A stretch of DNA of 15,467 nucleotides from an uncultured Clostridia bacterium (GCA_947176485.1 CAMWQS010000029.1:1-15467), one strand, 5' to 3'; counted from the stretch's first letter, positions 1 to 6,706 are shown. Notes: generated by a model from the letters alone, not told the origin. Made by a program: numbers and translations.

Positions 1-1469
1 GGCTTTATGGGTCGTACCGAAAGTGCCCCCTCGTCCGCAACGAACATGGGGCGACGGTTGCCGACGCCGAAAGGTTCGAGACACTCCATTTCCTTGACGA
101 GCTTTTGCGAATACTCTTCGGACAGGTTGCCGTTAACGTGCACCGTGGGAATAAAATCTTCATCGGTGTAGTGCGTAGTCATATACTCGTCTAATGCCTT
201 GTAAAGGTTGTCGAAATTGTCTTCCGTAACGTTAACTCCGGCAGCTTGAGAGTGCCCGCCGAATTCCGTCAAATATTCTTCACACGCTTTTAAAGCTTCG
301 AAAATGTTTACGCTCTCTACCGAACGCGCCGAGCCTTTTAGCATATTGACGTTCTTCACAAACAATATTGCGGGGCAAGCGAACTCGTCTGCAATCCGTG
401 CGGCAACTATGCCGACGAAGCCTGAATTCCAGCTCTCGTTGCATAGAAGAATAATTTTACCGCTAGTTCCCTTCGCTTTAATCATTTCCTTTGCGCTTAA
501 ATACAGTTCGTCACAGCATTTCTGGCGCTCAATATTGTAAGCGGTGAGCTTTGCAGACAAATCGAAAATTTTATTTTCGTCAGTTTCGTTGAAAAGTGCA
601 AGCGCAGCTTTTGCGTCGCCCATCCTGCCCGCCGCATTGATTTTGGGTGCAAGCGTAAACGCAAGCGTTTGGGCGGTTATCGCGTCAGTCTTATTCAGAA
701 ACTGTTGATAGCACTTGGAAGGGTTATCACGGATAATTTTCAAGCCCTCGTGCACGATGTCGCGGTTTTCGCCCGTTAAAGGCACGCTGTCCGCAACTGT
801 GGCTATTGCGGCGAAATCAAGGTATTTATAGGCACTTTCGCCGTTTAAGGCGCAACCCACTTTAAAGGCAACGCCCGCACCACATAAATTATCGTAAGGG
901 TATCCGTCGTTGAATTTGGGGTTTATACATATACACTTGGGAATATTGTCGGGAAGCTCGTGATGGTCAGTAACTATAACTTCCGCACCTAATTCCTTTA
1001 AATACTCCACTTCTGCCGCGCAAGAAATTCCGCAGTCAACCGTTATAAAAAGCTGTGGAAAGTATTCGTCGAAAATATCGTCTATTACCTTTTGTGAAAG
1101 CCCGTAGCCGTTGGTTCTTTCGGGCACGAAAATTATAGGCTCGATACCGAAATCTTTCAAGGCTTTGCCCATAATGGTTGAAGCGCAAACACCGTCAGCG
1201 TCGTAGTCACCGTAAACTACGACGGACCATTCTTCGTCGCGGGCTTGCGTGATAAGGTCCACGGCTTCCTGCATACCGCTCATTTTAAAGGGCGATATAA
1301 AGTGGGCTTTTGACGGGTGCATAAAGACTTCTATTGCGCTTTTATCCCGTACGCCTCTGCCGTAGAGAATTTTTACCGTTTCTTCGCACAGATTGCACTC
1401 TTGGGCAAGACGGCGCACGCTATTCAATTGTTCTGCCGAGAATTCAAACTCCGGTAAAATTCTTTTCAT
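1..1469 (-). CDS. recJ: RecJ single-stranded-DNA-specific 5'-3' exonuclease (3' end of gene outside window)
   Basis: RecJ is a cytoplasmic DHH-family nuclease that degrades 5'-ended single strands in recombinational and mismatch repair. The frame stays open from an ATG at 1469 to the window edge, giving 489 codons, so the C-terminal part (usual family length roughly 560-800 aa) is missing. Visible DHH motifs are YGDYDADG with D88 as the first metal aspartate, DCG at 145-147, TDHH with D168-H169-H170, and the INAAGRMG segment around R282. The DHHA1 glycine-rich motif GGHSQAAG lies at about 404-411, and a typical EPFGVGN stretch of the following OB-like region comes near the edge. The start agrees with the family N-terminus, but no good Shine-Dalgarno precedes it, and a terminator hairpin ends about 20 nt upstream. 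Expression therefore probably depends on read-through from secF or a promoter I could not place. Family assignment is firm. Confidence 0.95.
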   Translation of the reverse strand, partial: MKRILPEFEFSAEQLNSVRRLAQECNLCEETVKILYGRGVRDKSAIEVFMHPSKAHFISPFKMSGMQEAVDLITQARDEEWSVVVYGDYDADGVCASTIMGKALKDFGIEPIIFVPERTNGYGLSQKVIDDIFDEYFPQLFITVDCGISCAAEVEYLKELGAEVIVTDHHELPDNIPKCICINPKFNDGYPYDNLCGAGVAFKVGCALNGESAYKYLDFAAIATVADSVPLTGENRDIVHEGLKIIRDNPSKCYQQFLNKTDAITAQTLAFTLAPKINAAGRMGDAKAALALFNETDENKIFDLSAKLTAYNIERQKCCDELYLSAKEMIKAKGTSGKIILLCNESWNSGFVGIVAARIADEFACPAILFVKNVNMLKGSARSVESVNIFEALKACEEYLTEFGGHSQAAGVNVTEDNFDNLYKALDEYMTTHYTDEDFIPTVHVNGNLSEEYSQKLVKEMECLEPFGVGNRRPMFVADEGALSVRPIK

Positions 1470-1490
1470 ACAAAATTATCCGTAACACAC

Positions 1491-1512
1491 AAAAAGGCGG
1501 GTTGCCCCGCCT
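1491..1512 (-). terminator. Rho-independent terminator after secF
   Basis: Read on the minus strand, a 6-bp GC-only stem (GGCGGG at 1496-1501 pairing with CCCGCC at 1506-1511, 4-nt loop) is followed directly by five T residues (1495-1491). It lies 14 nt past the secF stop codon and 22 nt before the recJ start, so it should close the secD-secF transcript at least partly. Confidence 0.8.
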
Positions 1513-1525
1513 AAGTTTTGTAAAT

Positions 1526-2545
1526 TTATTTTTTAGTAGATTTCGCCGCTTTCGTACGCGATTTTGCTTTTAAGCCGTCGCCTATAAGCTTAAATCTTGA
1601 ATACACCGACGGAACGAAGAACGCCGTGCCGTAAGCGCAAGATACGAAGCATATAAACGAGCAAAGAACAGCGGAAATAATCGTAAGCGGTGAAAGCGAG
1701 CTTATTGACAAAAGTATGAACGCAACTACGGATACCGTGGCAAGGCAAGCGGGCATAACCGTATTAATAATGAAACTTTCGTCTGCCGTTTTATCAACGA
1801 TTTCAAAGGCTGTAAGCTTTTTCAAGTCTTCGTCCTTGAAGTTCTTCCTCATTCTGTCGAAAAGGAAGCACGTTCCTATCATCGTAAGAACGACGGTGAT
1901 TACCGCGAAGGTTGCAATTGACGAACCGACGGGGATACGTGTAAGCGCCATAATCATAAGGAACAACGCCAAGTTATGCAAGTCCGCAAGAATTGCACCA
2001 AGCGCCATAGTAAGCTTATAGCGGATTACGAAATAAATGAAGTGGAAAACTATGCAAGCGGAAATTGCAACTGCCGCCATAGCAATAGCGTTACCGCCGC
2101 CAAGAAGCGTATCGGCATTGCTTGCAACGGCGTAGTTATACGCAATTGCATCAGCCGTCACTTCTTCTGCAAACTTTGAATTAATAGCCTTTTCCGCATT
2201 TTCAAGTTTGCCGCCGTCCGTTGAATTGATGAATTTATAAATTACGGTGCCGCCCGTTTTGGTATCACCAACGACGACTTGGTAACTTTTAACGCCTTCG
2301 TTTGAGAACGCGTTTTCACAGATTTGTTTAATGTGATCAACGGGCTCTTCGTCTTTACCGCTGAAATCGGTATTGACGTAAGTTATAGATACGCTTTTAT
2401 AATTTGCGTACTCGTCACCGTAATTGAAGAAGCCGTTTGCAACGTACTGGCAAATTATTCCCACCATTAACCCGATAGCGATTATTGCGGAGGAAATAAT
2501 TATAAACAAGTGCATTTTGGAGGAAAGCTTGAAATTAGTCTTCAT
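1526..2545 (-). CDS. secF: SecF-like protein translocase subunit (divergent)
   Basis: SecF forms an RND-type membrane complex with SecD that helps pull exported proteins through SecYEG using the proton gradient. The 339-aa product has a first membrane segment at about 12-34 and an extracytoplasmic P1-like domain at about 40-150. Five more hydrophobic segments follow at about 152-174, 178-200, 206-228, 262-282 and 287-311, with a lysine-rich cytoplasmic tail. Family signatures survive: AILADL with D188 in TM3, the RIPV segment, and FDRMRKNFKD after TM4. The TM4 aspartate of the usual IND/LND motif (E. coli SecF D213) aligns by eye with G224. The start overlaps the last 11 nt of secD and has a strong GGGAGG Shine-Dalgarno about 9 nt upstream inside secD, which indicates translational coupling. 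Assignment rests on position, topology and residual motifs; divergence is high. Confidence 0.85.
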   Translation of the reverse strand: MKTNFKLSSKMHLFIIISSAIIAIGLMVGIICQYVANGFFNYGDEYANYKSVSITYVNTDFSGKDEEPVDHIKQICENAFSNEGVKSYQVVVGDTKTGGTVIYKFINSTDGGKLENAEKAINSKFAEEVTADAIAYNYAVASNADTLLGGGNAIAMAAVAISACIVFHFIYFVIRYKLTMALGAILADLHNLALFLMIMALTRIPVGSSIATFAVITVVLTMIGTCFLFDRMRKNFKDEDLKKLTAFEIVDKTADESFIINTVMPACLATVSVVAFILLSISSLSPLTIISAVLCSFICFVSCAYGTAFFVPSVYSRFKLIGDGLKAKSRTKAAKSTKK

Positions 2546-3986
2546 CGTCTAACACCTCCCTTTTATAGCCGCAGAACTTAAACTTGTCCTTTACGGGTGA
2601 AGATATTACGAACCACATAAATCTCGTGAACCAATGAAGTGCGTAAGAAGCTATCGTCGCAATTAACAGTATCAAACCGCAAGCGGCAAGCTCGCCCGTG
2701 CAAATAAGCGCTAACATAGCCGCAACCACGAGGATAACTATATGCAAATCAAGAATTGAGGTAAGTGATTTCTTGTAGCCCATTTTAACGGAAGCTTGAA
2801 TGGTTCTGCCAGTCAAAGTCTCCTTTCTTACTGCCTCGAATACGCAGAAGTTGGAGAAGGTTAAAAGCGCAAGCCCCAAAACGAGGATAAACGCGCCGGC
2901 AACCGTGAGCTGAATTCCTATAAGCATAATCGCAGTAATCATTGCCGCCGAGAAGGCAACAGCGATTAAACCGTTAACTAAGCCGAGTTTTTTATATTTT
3001 ACAACCGAAATTGCAACTGCACCGATAAGCGCCAACAGCAATAAAACGAATAACCAAACGACTGCGCTTTCGCCAAACGAAGGCGTAATTGCTATAACTT
3101 CCGTATTCGCGCCGTTATCGTTATATTTGTTCGTAAGCTCGTTACCGTTGATAACTGAATCAAGAACTATCGAATAATCTTTTGCGGAAGCTTCACCTAC
3201 TTGAAAGTTGAGCGTTTTGCCGGTAATGTTTTCACCGTAAGACATTTGAAGTCCGATGCAAGTTTCACCGATGAAGAAATAACCGGTACCGTCCGAAAGA
3301 TTTCCGATAATGTTGTTTAAGTTTTTGTAACCGTCGTCGTTAAGGTTAATTTGTACGACGTGATTGCCGCCTACTGCGTAATACTTTGCACCACTGAAGA
3401 AGGTTTCAAAGCCGTCGTAGGAAACGGGAATAATCGATTTGGCAGTATCGTCTTGTCCGTTTTTAAGGTCAAGCGTACCGCTCAAGGTAAGGTACTTTAT
3501 CGTATTACCTATCTTGGTAAGCTCGTCACTGCGTGAGGTCGCGTCGTACCCCTTGAAAGCCGAATAAGTGAAGTTCGTAGGAACTGATACCTTTATAACG
3601 TAGCCGTCCACCACGCTTACGGAATACTTGGAATAACCCTTTTGCGCAAACCTTGCGGAGATTATCTCTGCATCCTTTGCAACGCTACCCAACAAGTCCT
3701 TTTCGGGACCGTATTTGTCGCTTTCAACGTATACGCTGAGGTGCTGCGTGTACTCTTCTTTCTCATCGTCCGCCACGACGTTATAATCTGCCTGCGAGAT
3801 TACGCCTTCCGGATAAAAAAGTGCGTACGCTTCGCCCGTGAGGTCACTCCCCATATGAATGGAGCTTATAAAAGAATTGTATCTTTCAACCTCGTTAAGC
3901 GGGCAAGATATTGTAGCAAAAAGCGATAATATGAGAACTGCCGCAACGACAAGTGCAGTTATAATCGCCGATTTTACTTTACCCAT
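2535..3986 (-). CDS. secD: SecD-like protein translocase subunit (divergent)
   Basis: SecD is the partner of SecF in Sec-dependent protein export. The 483-aa product has TM1 at about 6-28, then a degenerate version of the GLDLxGG motif (MGSDLTGEA, 45-53). A large extracytoplasmic P1 domain follows to about 303, then five membrane segments at about 308-330, 335-358, 360-386, 408-430 and 434-461. TM4 ends with NFCVFEAVRKE (379-389), which matches the family NVLIFERIxEE. The proton-relay aspartate (E. coli D519) falls on F377. TM5 carries SILDLHIV in place of the usual TILDxNxTT. The start has AGGAG 5 nt upstream and its own strong promoter at 4062-4090. The gene is shorter than E. coli SecD (615 aa), as is common in Gram-positives. 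Annotation as SecD is supported by secF and yajC nearby. Confidence 0.85.
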   Translation of the reverse strand: MGKVKSAIITALVVAAVLILSLFATISCPLNEVERYNSFISSIHMGSDLTGEAYALFYPEGVISQADYNVVADDEKEEYTQHLSVYVESDKYGPEKDLLGSVAKDAEIISARFAQKGYSKYSVSVVDGYVIKVSVPTNFTYSAFKGYDATSRSDELTKIGNTIKYLTLSGTLDLKNGQDDTAKSIIPVSYDGFETFFSGAKYYAVGGNHVVQINLNDDGYKNLNNIIGNLSDGTGYFFIGETCIGLQMSYGENITGKTLNFQVGEASAKDYSIVLDSVINGNELTNKYNDNGANTEVIAITPSFGESAVVWLFVLLLLALIGAVAISVVKYKKLGLVNGLIAVAFSAAMITAIMLIGIQLTVAGAFILVLGLALLTFSNFCVFEAVRKETLTGRTIQASVKMGYKKSLTSILDLHIVILVVAAMLALICTGELAACGLILLIATIASYALHWFTRFMWFVISSPVKDKFKFCGYKREVLDDED

Positions 3987-4005
3987 CTCTACTCCTATAT
4001 AATTT

Positions 4006-4031
4006 CCGCATCAAGCAAATTCTTTATGCGG
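4006..4031 (-). promoter_or_regulatory. Hairpin in the secD 5' leader
   Basis: CCGCAT (4006-4011 complement) pairs with ATGCGG (4026-4031), and a 3-bp AAG/CTT continuation follows after one mismatch. It sits in the roughly 70-nt leader between the predicted secD transcription start (about 4055) and its AGGAG at 3992-3996. It has no T-run, so it is not a terminator; mRNA stability or translation control is possible. Function is inferred only. Confidence 0.35.
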
Positions 4032-4061
4032 TGCCTTAATACCGTAATTTTAACTTACTAT

Positions 4062-4090
4062 ATTATAGTAAAAAATTTTTAAGCCGTCAA
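4062..4090 (-). promoter_or_regulatory. SigA-type promoter of secD-secF
   Basis: On the minus strand TTGACG (4090-4085) is separated by exactly 17 nt from a perfect TATAAT (4067-4062). The predicted start is near 4055, leaving a leader of about 70 nt before secD. This lets secDF be transcribed independently of the ranthipeptide genes upstream, although no terminator is visible between the maturase and this promoter. Confidence 0.8.
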
Positions 4091-4111
4091 TAAATTTACT
4101 AAGCTAACGAA

Positions 4112-5434
4112 CTATTTTTGCGTTTTTTTATGCGCTAACGAGTGCATAGCGCACTCTATACGCTTTTTCATCATCTCGCAAGTAAGTGTATAGGGCTTAT
4201 TTATATCTCCCTCGAAATGATAATTGTTTGCACTGCAACCGCCGCTGCATATAAATTTTGCGTAGCAGTCGCCGCATTCTTCCCTTGTGAACAGGCATGA
4301 CGACGCAAACTTGTCTCTTATTGTTTTATCCAGCTTGCCCTCGTAAACGTTGCCCATTAAAAAATCTTTATCACCGGCAAACTGATGGCAAGGATATATA
4401 TCACCGTTTGGTGTTACGGAAAAATATTCGTTGCCTGCGCCGCAAGCGGAAACACGCTTTTGAAGGCAAGTGCCTCCCTCCAAATCGACGTTAAAATGGA
4501 AGAAATTAAATCCCTCTCCCTTGTCGTGCTTTTCAAGATACTTATCGCAAAGTGTTTCGTATTCCTTTAAGACGGTGGGTATATGCTCTTCCTTTATGGC
4601 CAAATCGTCAATATCCGTTACGACGGGCTCCATAGATATACTGTCAAACCCGCTTTCGGCAAGGAAGATTACATCCTTGGAGAAATCAAGGTTTTTAGCA
4701 GTGAACGTACCGCGCACGTAATAGTGCTTGTCCCCACGCGAACGGACGAAATTTTTGATTTTATCGATAACCAAATCAAAACTGCCCTTTCCGTTTTTGG
4801 TCTTTCTTATGGCGTCGTGCACTTCCTTTCTGCCGTCGATTGATAAAACCACGTTTTCCATTTCGCGGTTGAAAAAGTCAATTGCGTCGTCATCCAAAAG
4901 AAGGGCGTTCGTAGTCGTGGTAAAAAGGAACTTTTTACCCGCCTTATCGCCTTGTTCGCGGGCGTAGGCGACCACGTTTTTAATGGTCTGCAAGCACATT
5001 AAAGGCTCGCCGCCGAAGAAGTCAACTTCCAAAACCTTTCTTTTGCCACTGTTTTCTATAAGAAAATCTATGGCTTTTTTTGCGGTCTGCTCGCTCATAA
5101 ATTCGCGTGCGGAATGATACGCGCCCTCGTCCGCAAAACAGTAGCGGCAACGAAGGTTGCAGTCGTGGCAGATATGAAGGCAAAGCGCCTTCACTTCCGA
5201 AGATTTTAAGGGATAAGTTTTAATTTCTTCACGCAAAAAAAGTCCCTGCTCTTTTAAAGATGCAAGGTCGCTTTCTATTTCAGCAATTTTTTCTTCTGAA
5301 AGCTCAGGCATTTGCCCTAATCTTTCGTACTTTGCCTTTACGTAGCCTGCGGTAAGCTCGTCGCATTCGTGCAAGCTACCGCTTCCGCTATCGTAAATAT
5401 AGTGCTTATCTTTGTAATTGAAAACGTGTACCAT
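4112..5434 (-). CDS. Thioether cross-link-forming SCIFF peptide maturase (radical SAM/SPASM)
   Basis: This enzyme should use S-adenosylmethionine and iron-sulfur clusters to install sulfur-to-carbon thioether links on cysteines of the adjacent SCIFF precursor, giving a ranthipeptide. The 440-aa protein starts with an RRE-like region (about 1-75) for binding precursor. The radical SAM cluster motif CNLRCRYC has C92, C96 and C99, and GGEP at 141-144 contacts SAM. A cysteine-rich SPASM region (C323, C331, C349, C380, C387, C390, C396, C400, C419) would hold the auxiliary clusters, with the typical CGAG and PNGDIYPCH segments. Length and N-terminus (MVHVFNY) fit the SCIFF-maturase family. The stop is TAG. 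No Shine-Dalgarno precedes the ATG, and a hairpin separates it from the precursor gene 46 nt upstream, so output is probably lower than that of the peptide. Function is inferred from family and neighbour. Confidence 0.93.
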   Translation of the reverse strand: MVHVFNYKDKHYIYDSGSGSLHECDELTAGYVKAKYERLGQMPELSEEKIAEIESDLASLKEQGLFLREEIKTYPLKSSEVKALCLHICHDCNLRCRYCFADEGAYHSAREFMSEQTAKKAIDFLIENSGKRKVLEVDFFGGEPLMCLQTIKNVVAYAREQGDKAGKKFLFTTTTNALLLDDDAIDFFNREMENVVLSIDGRKEVHDAIRKTKNGKGSFDLVIDKIKNFVRSRGDKHYYVRGTFTAKNLDFSKDVIFLAESGFDSISMEPVVTDIDDLAIKEEHIPTVLKEYETLCDKYLEKHDKGEGFNFFHFNVDLEGGTCLQKRVSACGAGNEYFSVTPNGDIYPCHQFAGDKDFLMGNVYEGKLDKTIRDKFASSCLFTREECGDCYAKFICSGGCSANNYHFEGDINKPYTLTCEMMKKRIECAMHSLAHKKTQK

Positions 5435-5441
5435 TTAAGAC

Positions 5442-5469
5442 GAAAAGGAGCAGAGAAGTTTCTGCTCCT
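5442..5469 (-). terminator. Intercistronic hairpin/attenuator between SCIFF and its maturase
   Basis: A perfect 9-bp stem (AGGAGCAGA at 5446-5454 pairing with TCTGCTCCT at 5461-5469, 6-nt loop) is followed on the minus strand by TTTT (5445-5442). It starts 11 nt after the SCIFF stop and ends just before the maturase ATG. It resembles a partial terminator or RNA-stabilising stem that would give excess precursor mRNA over enzyme mRNA. Only the structure is seen; attenuation is inferred. Confidence 0.65.
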
Positions 5470-5480
5470 AACCTTATTTT

Positions 5481-5636
5481 TTAGTTGTTCTTTTCGGGGT
5501 TTTGTTCTCTCGTTACCCTTTCACAGCTTTGGTTTCCTACCGTGCAGCTTGTTTTGCAAGCAGACTGGCAAGTGCTTCTGCATTCGCCGCAACCAGTAAC
5601 TTTCTTTTCTGCGGGTTTTGCTATAGTTTTAATCAT
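5481..5636 (-). CDS. Six-cysteine peptide SCIFF (ranthipeptide precursor)
   Basis: This 51-aa gene encodes the precursor of a ribosomally made, post-translationally modified peptide. The N-terminal leader (about residues 1-14, MIKTIAKPAEKK...) is followed by a core CGECRSTCQSACKTSC (16-31) and a sixth cysteine at C38 within the conserved GNQSCE context. The six cysteines (16, 19, 23, 27, 31, 38) with CxxC and CxxxC spacing are the hallmark of SCIFF peptides, which are nearly universal in Clostridia. Start ATG at 5636 has AAAGGAG 9 nt upstream, and a promoter lies at 5667-5695. The maturase gene follows directly. No dedicated peptidase or exporter gene is adjacent; instead the gene lies between yajC/TIGR04086 and secD/secF. 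The mature product and its role are not known from sequence. Recognition of the peptide family is very secure. Confidence 0.95.
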   Translation of the reverse strand: MIKTIAKPAEKKVTGCGECRSTCQSACKTSCTVGNQSCERVTREQNPEKNN

Positions 5637-5666
5637 ACGAGAACTCTCCTTTACTCTTTTTTATAA

Positions 5667-5695
5667 ATTATAGAATACGGAGAGAGAAAAAGCAA
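5667..5695 (-). promoter_or_regulatory. Promoter of the SCIFF gene
   Basis: On the minus strand TTGCTT (5695-5690) lies 17 nt from a perfect TATAAT (5672-5667), giving a predicted start near 5660 and a short leader of about 24 nt with AAAGGAG. The -35 abuts the stop codon of the TIGR04086 gene at 5701. This gives the peptide its own transcription start. Confidence 0.7.
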
Positions 5696-5700
5696 GCAAT

Positions 5701-6069
5701 TTAAGAAGTTTTTTTGATATTAACGGCGATTATGCCCGATATTGCGCCCGCAACGGCACCGACGAGAAGTTCAACGATAAACAGCCAGCTCACCGCAAAC
5801 GACATTGATATAAGGCTGAAAACGAGGTATGTAATCACAACCGACGAAAGCCCGTGAATTACGCCCTTAATAAGCCCCTTATCCCCGCGGATAAATATAA
5901 GTCCACCCACTGCAATTGCAAGAATTTTGAATACTTGGTTTACGGGTTTTACAGCCGTCAACGGAAGCGAGAAAAGTTGAATTATTACAGTAAATATAAG
6001 CACGAAGACAAGTGAAAAAAGCACGGCGGCAAACACCGCTTTAAGTATCTGAAAAACGTTAGTGCGCAT
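5701..6069 (-). CDS. TIGR04086-family small membrane protein (YrzE-like)
   Basis: The 122-aa product is almost entirely hydrophobic, with four predicted membrane segments at about 9-31, 41-60, 67-90 and 95-116. Short positively charged loops (RGDKGLIKG at 61-69) and a basic end (NIKKTS) complete it. Size, topology, the glycine-rich last helix (GAVAGAISGIIA) and the position between yajC and SCIFF fit the TIGR04086 family of Bacillota membrane proteins, whose function is unknown. The start ATG at 6069 has GGAGG exactly 7 nt upstream. That Shine-Dalgarno is the 3' arm of a strong hairpin, so translation may be controlled by RNA folding. Its place next to a RiPP precursor without an exporter makes a role in membrane handling of the peptide conceivable, but nothing in the sequence proves it. 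Confidence 0.8.
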   Translation of the reverse strand: MRTNVFQILKAVFAAVLFSLVFVLIFTVIIQLFSLPLTAVKPVNQVFKILAIAVGGLIFIRGDKGLIKGVIHGLSSVVITYLVFSLISMSFAVSWLFIVELLVGAVAGAISGIIAVNIKKTS

Positions 6070-6104
6070 AAAAAAACCTCCGCTTTAATTTATGCGGAGG
6101 TTTT
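6070..6104 (-). terminator. Terminator-like hairpin carrying the Shine-Dalgarno of the next gene
   Basis: An 11-bp perfect stem (AAAACCTCCGC at 6073-6083 with GCGGAGGTTTT at 6094-6104, 10-nt loop) begins 5 nt after the yajC stop. On the minus strand its 3' arm is followed by a T-run ending at 6070, directly before the ATG at 6069. The GGAGG in the 3' arm (6081-6077) is the only ribosome site for the TIGR04086 gene. The same stem can therefore terminate yajC transcription and hide the ribosome site. Confidence 0.75.
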
Positions 6105-6109
6105 ATATT

Positions 6110-6649
6110 TTAGAATTTTACTTGTTTTTCTTCTTCCTCTTTTTTACCCTTTTTCTTGGGCTTTACCAACTCGGTTTTCTCCTCGGTTGCGGGTTCTTCA
6201 ACCTTTTCTTCGGTCGCAGGCGCAGCGGGTTCTTCTACGGATGCAACCGTAGCATCGCCTTCTTCTGCGGGCGCGTCAACCTTTTCGGATTCTTCTACGG
6301 GCGTTTCTTCCTTCTTTTCTACTACCGCGTCGGTCTGATAGATAGCTTGTCTGTCAAACTTGATATAGCTTTTGCCGGACTGTTCGGTACCCGTTTCCAA
6401 AACGAAGGTATTTTCTTCATTGTCTACTTCAACTACTATGCCGCAGATTCCGCCGATGGTTTTAACCTTGTTTCCGGGCTTAACCGCATTGATTAAGTCT
6501 TGCGCGTCCTGCTCTTGCTTTTTGCGCTTTTTGTTTGAAAGGAAATAGAAAACCGCGATAACTACTATAAGTACCGCAACGATACCAAGCATTATATATT
6601 GACCGTAACCGCTATTTGCGGGAGCTTCGTCAAGCAAAGAAGTAAGCAT
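6110..6649 (-). CDS. yajC: Sec translocon accessory protein YajC with long charged tail
   Basis: YajC is a single-pass inner-membrane protein that associates with SecDF and SecYEG. The 179-aa protein has a short N-terminus, one membrane helix at about 18-37, a basic stop-transfer stretch (NKKRKKQEQ), and the conserved cytoplasmic domain at about 50-105. The latter has LINAVKPGNKVKTIGGICGIV and the family-typical FDRQAIY end. Beyond residue 110 the family core is finished, yet about 70 residues continue as an acidic Glu/Pro/Ala/Val-rich region with imperfect repeats (EEPAAPATEEKVEEPATEEK), ending in a Lys/Glu block. Ordinary YajC is about 85-115 aa, so this tail is an extension, probably disordered. 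The start has AGGAG 5 nt upstream and a promoter at 6678-6706. Assignment of the core is secure. Confidence 0.93.
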   Translation of the reverse strand: MLTSLLDEAPANSGYGQYIMLGIVAVLIVVIAVFYFLSNKKRKKQEQDAQDLINAVKPGNKVKTIGGICGIVVEVDNEENTFVLETGTEQSGKSYIKFDRQAIYQTDAVVEKKEETPVEESEKVDAPAEEGDATVASVEEPAAPATEEKVEEPATEEKTELVKPKKKGKKEEEEKQVKF

Positions 6650-6677
6650 AATTTCTCCTAAAACTTTAATTTATTTT

Positions 6678-6706
6678 ACTATAATATTTTTTATTGCTAA
6701 TTGCAA
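6678..6706 (-). promoter_or_regulatory. Promoter of yajC
   Basis: On the minus strand TTGCAA (6706-6701) and TATAGT (6683-6678) are 17 nt apart, in an AT-rich 113-nt gap between tgt and yajC. Predicted transcription starts near 6671, giving a leader of about 20 nt with AGGAG. The alternative pair TTGCTT/TATTAT with 18 nt spacing overlaps it. Confidence 0.6.

Noticed and set aside
205..215. TGTCGAA within recJ (and again near 1855 in secF) as Spo0A sites
   Set aside because: They are in-frame coding sequence far from any promoter; seven-base matches are expected by chance.
4101..4143. Repeated GCTAACGA at both ends of a T-rich stretch at the maturase 3' end
   Set aside because: Two 8-base direct copies about 30 nt apart, partly in coding sequence, with no array or mobile-element context.
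6156..6338. Plus-strand Ser/Ala-rich frame
   Set aside because: It is the antisense reading of the low-complexity YajC tail.
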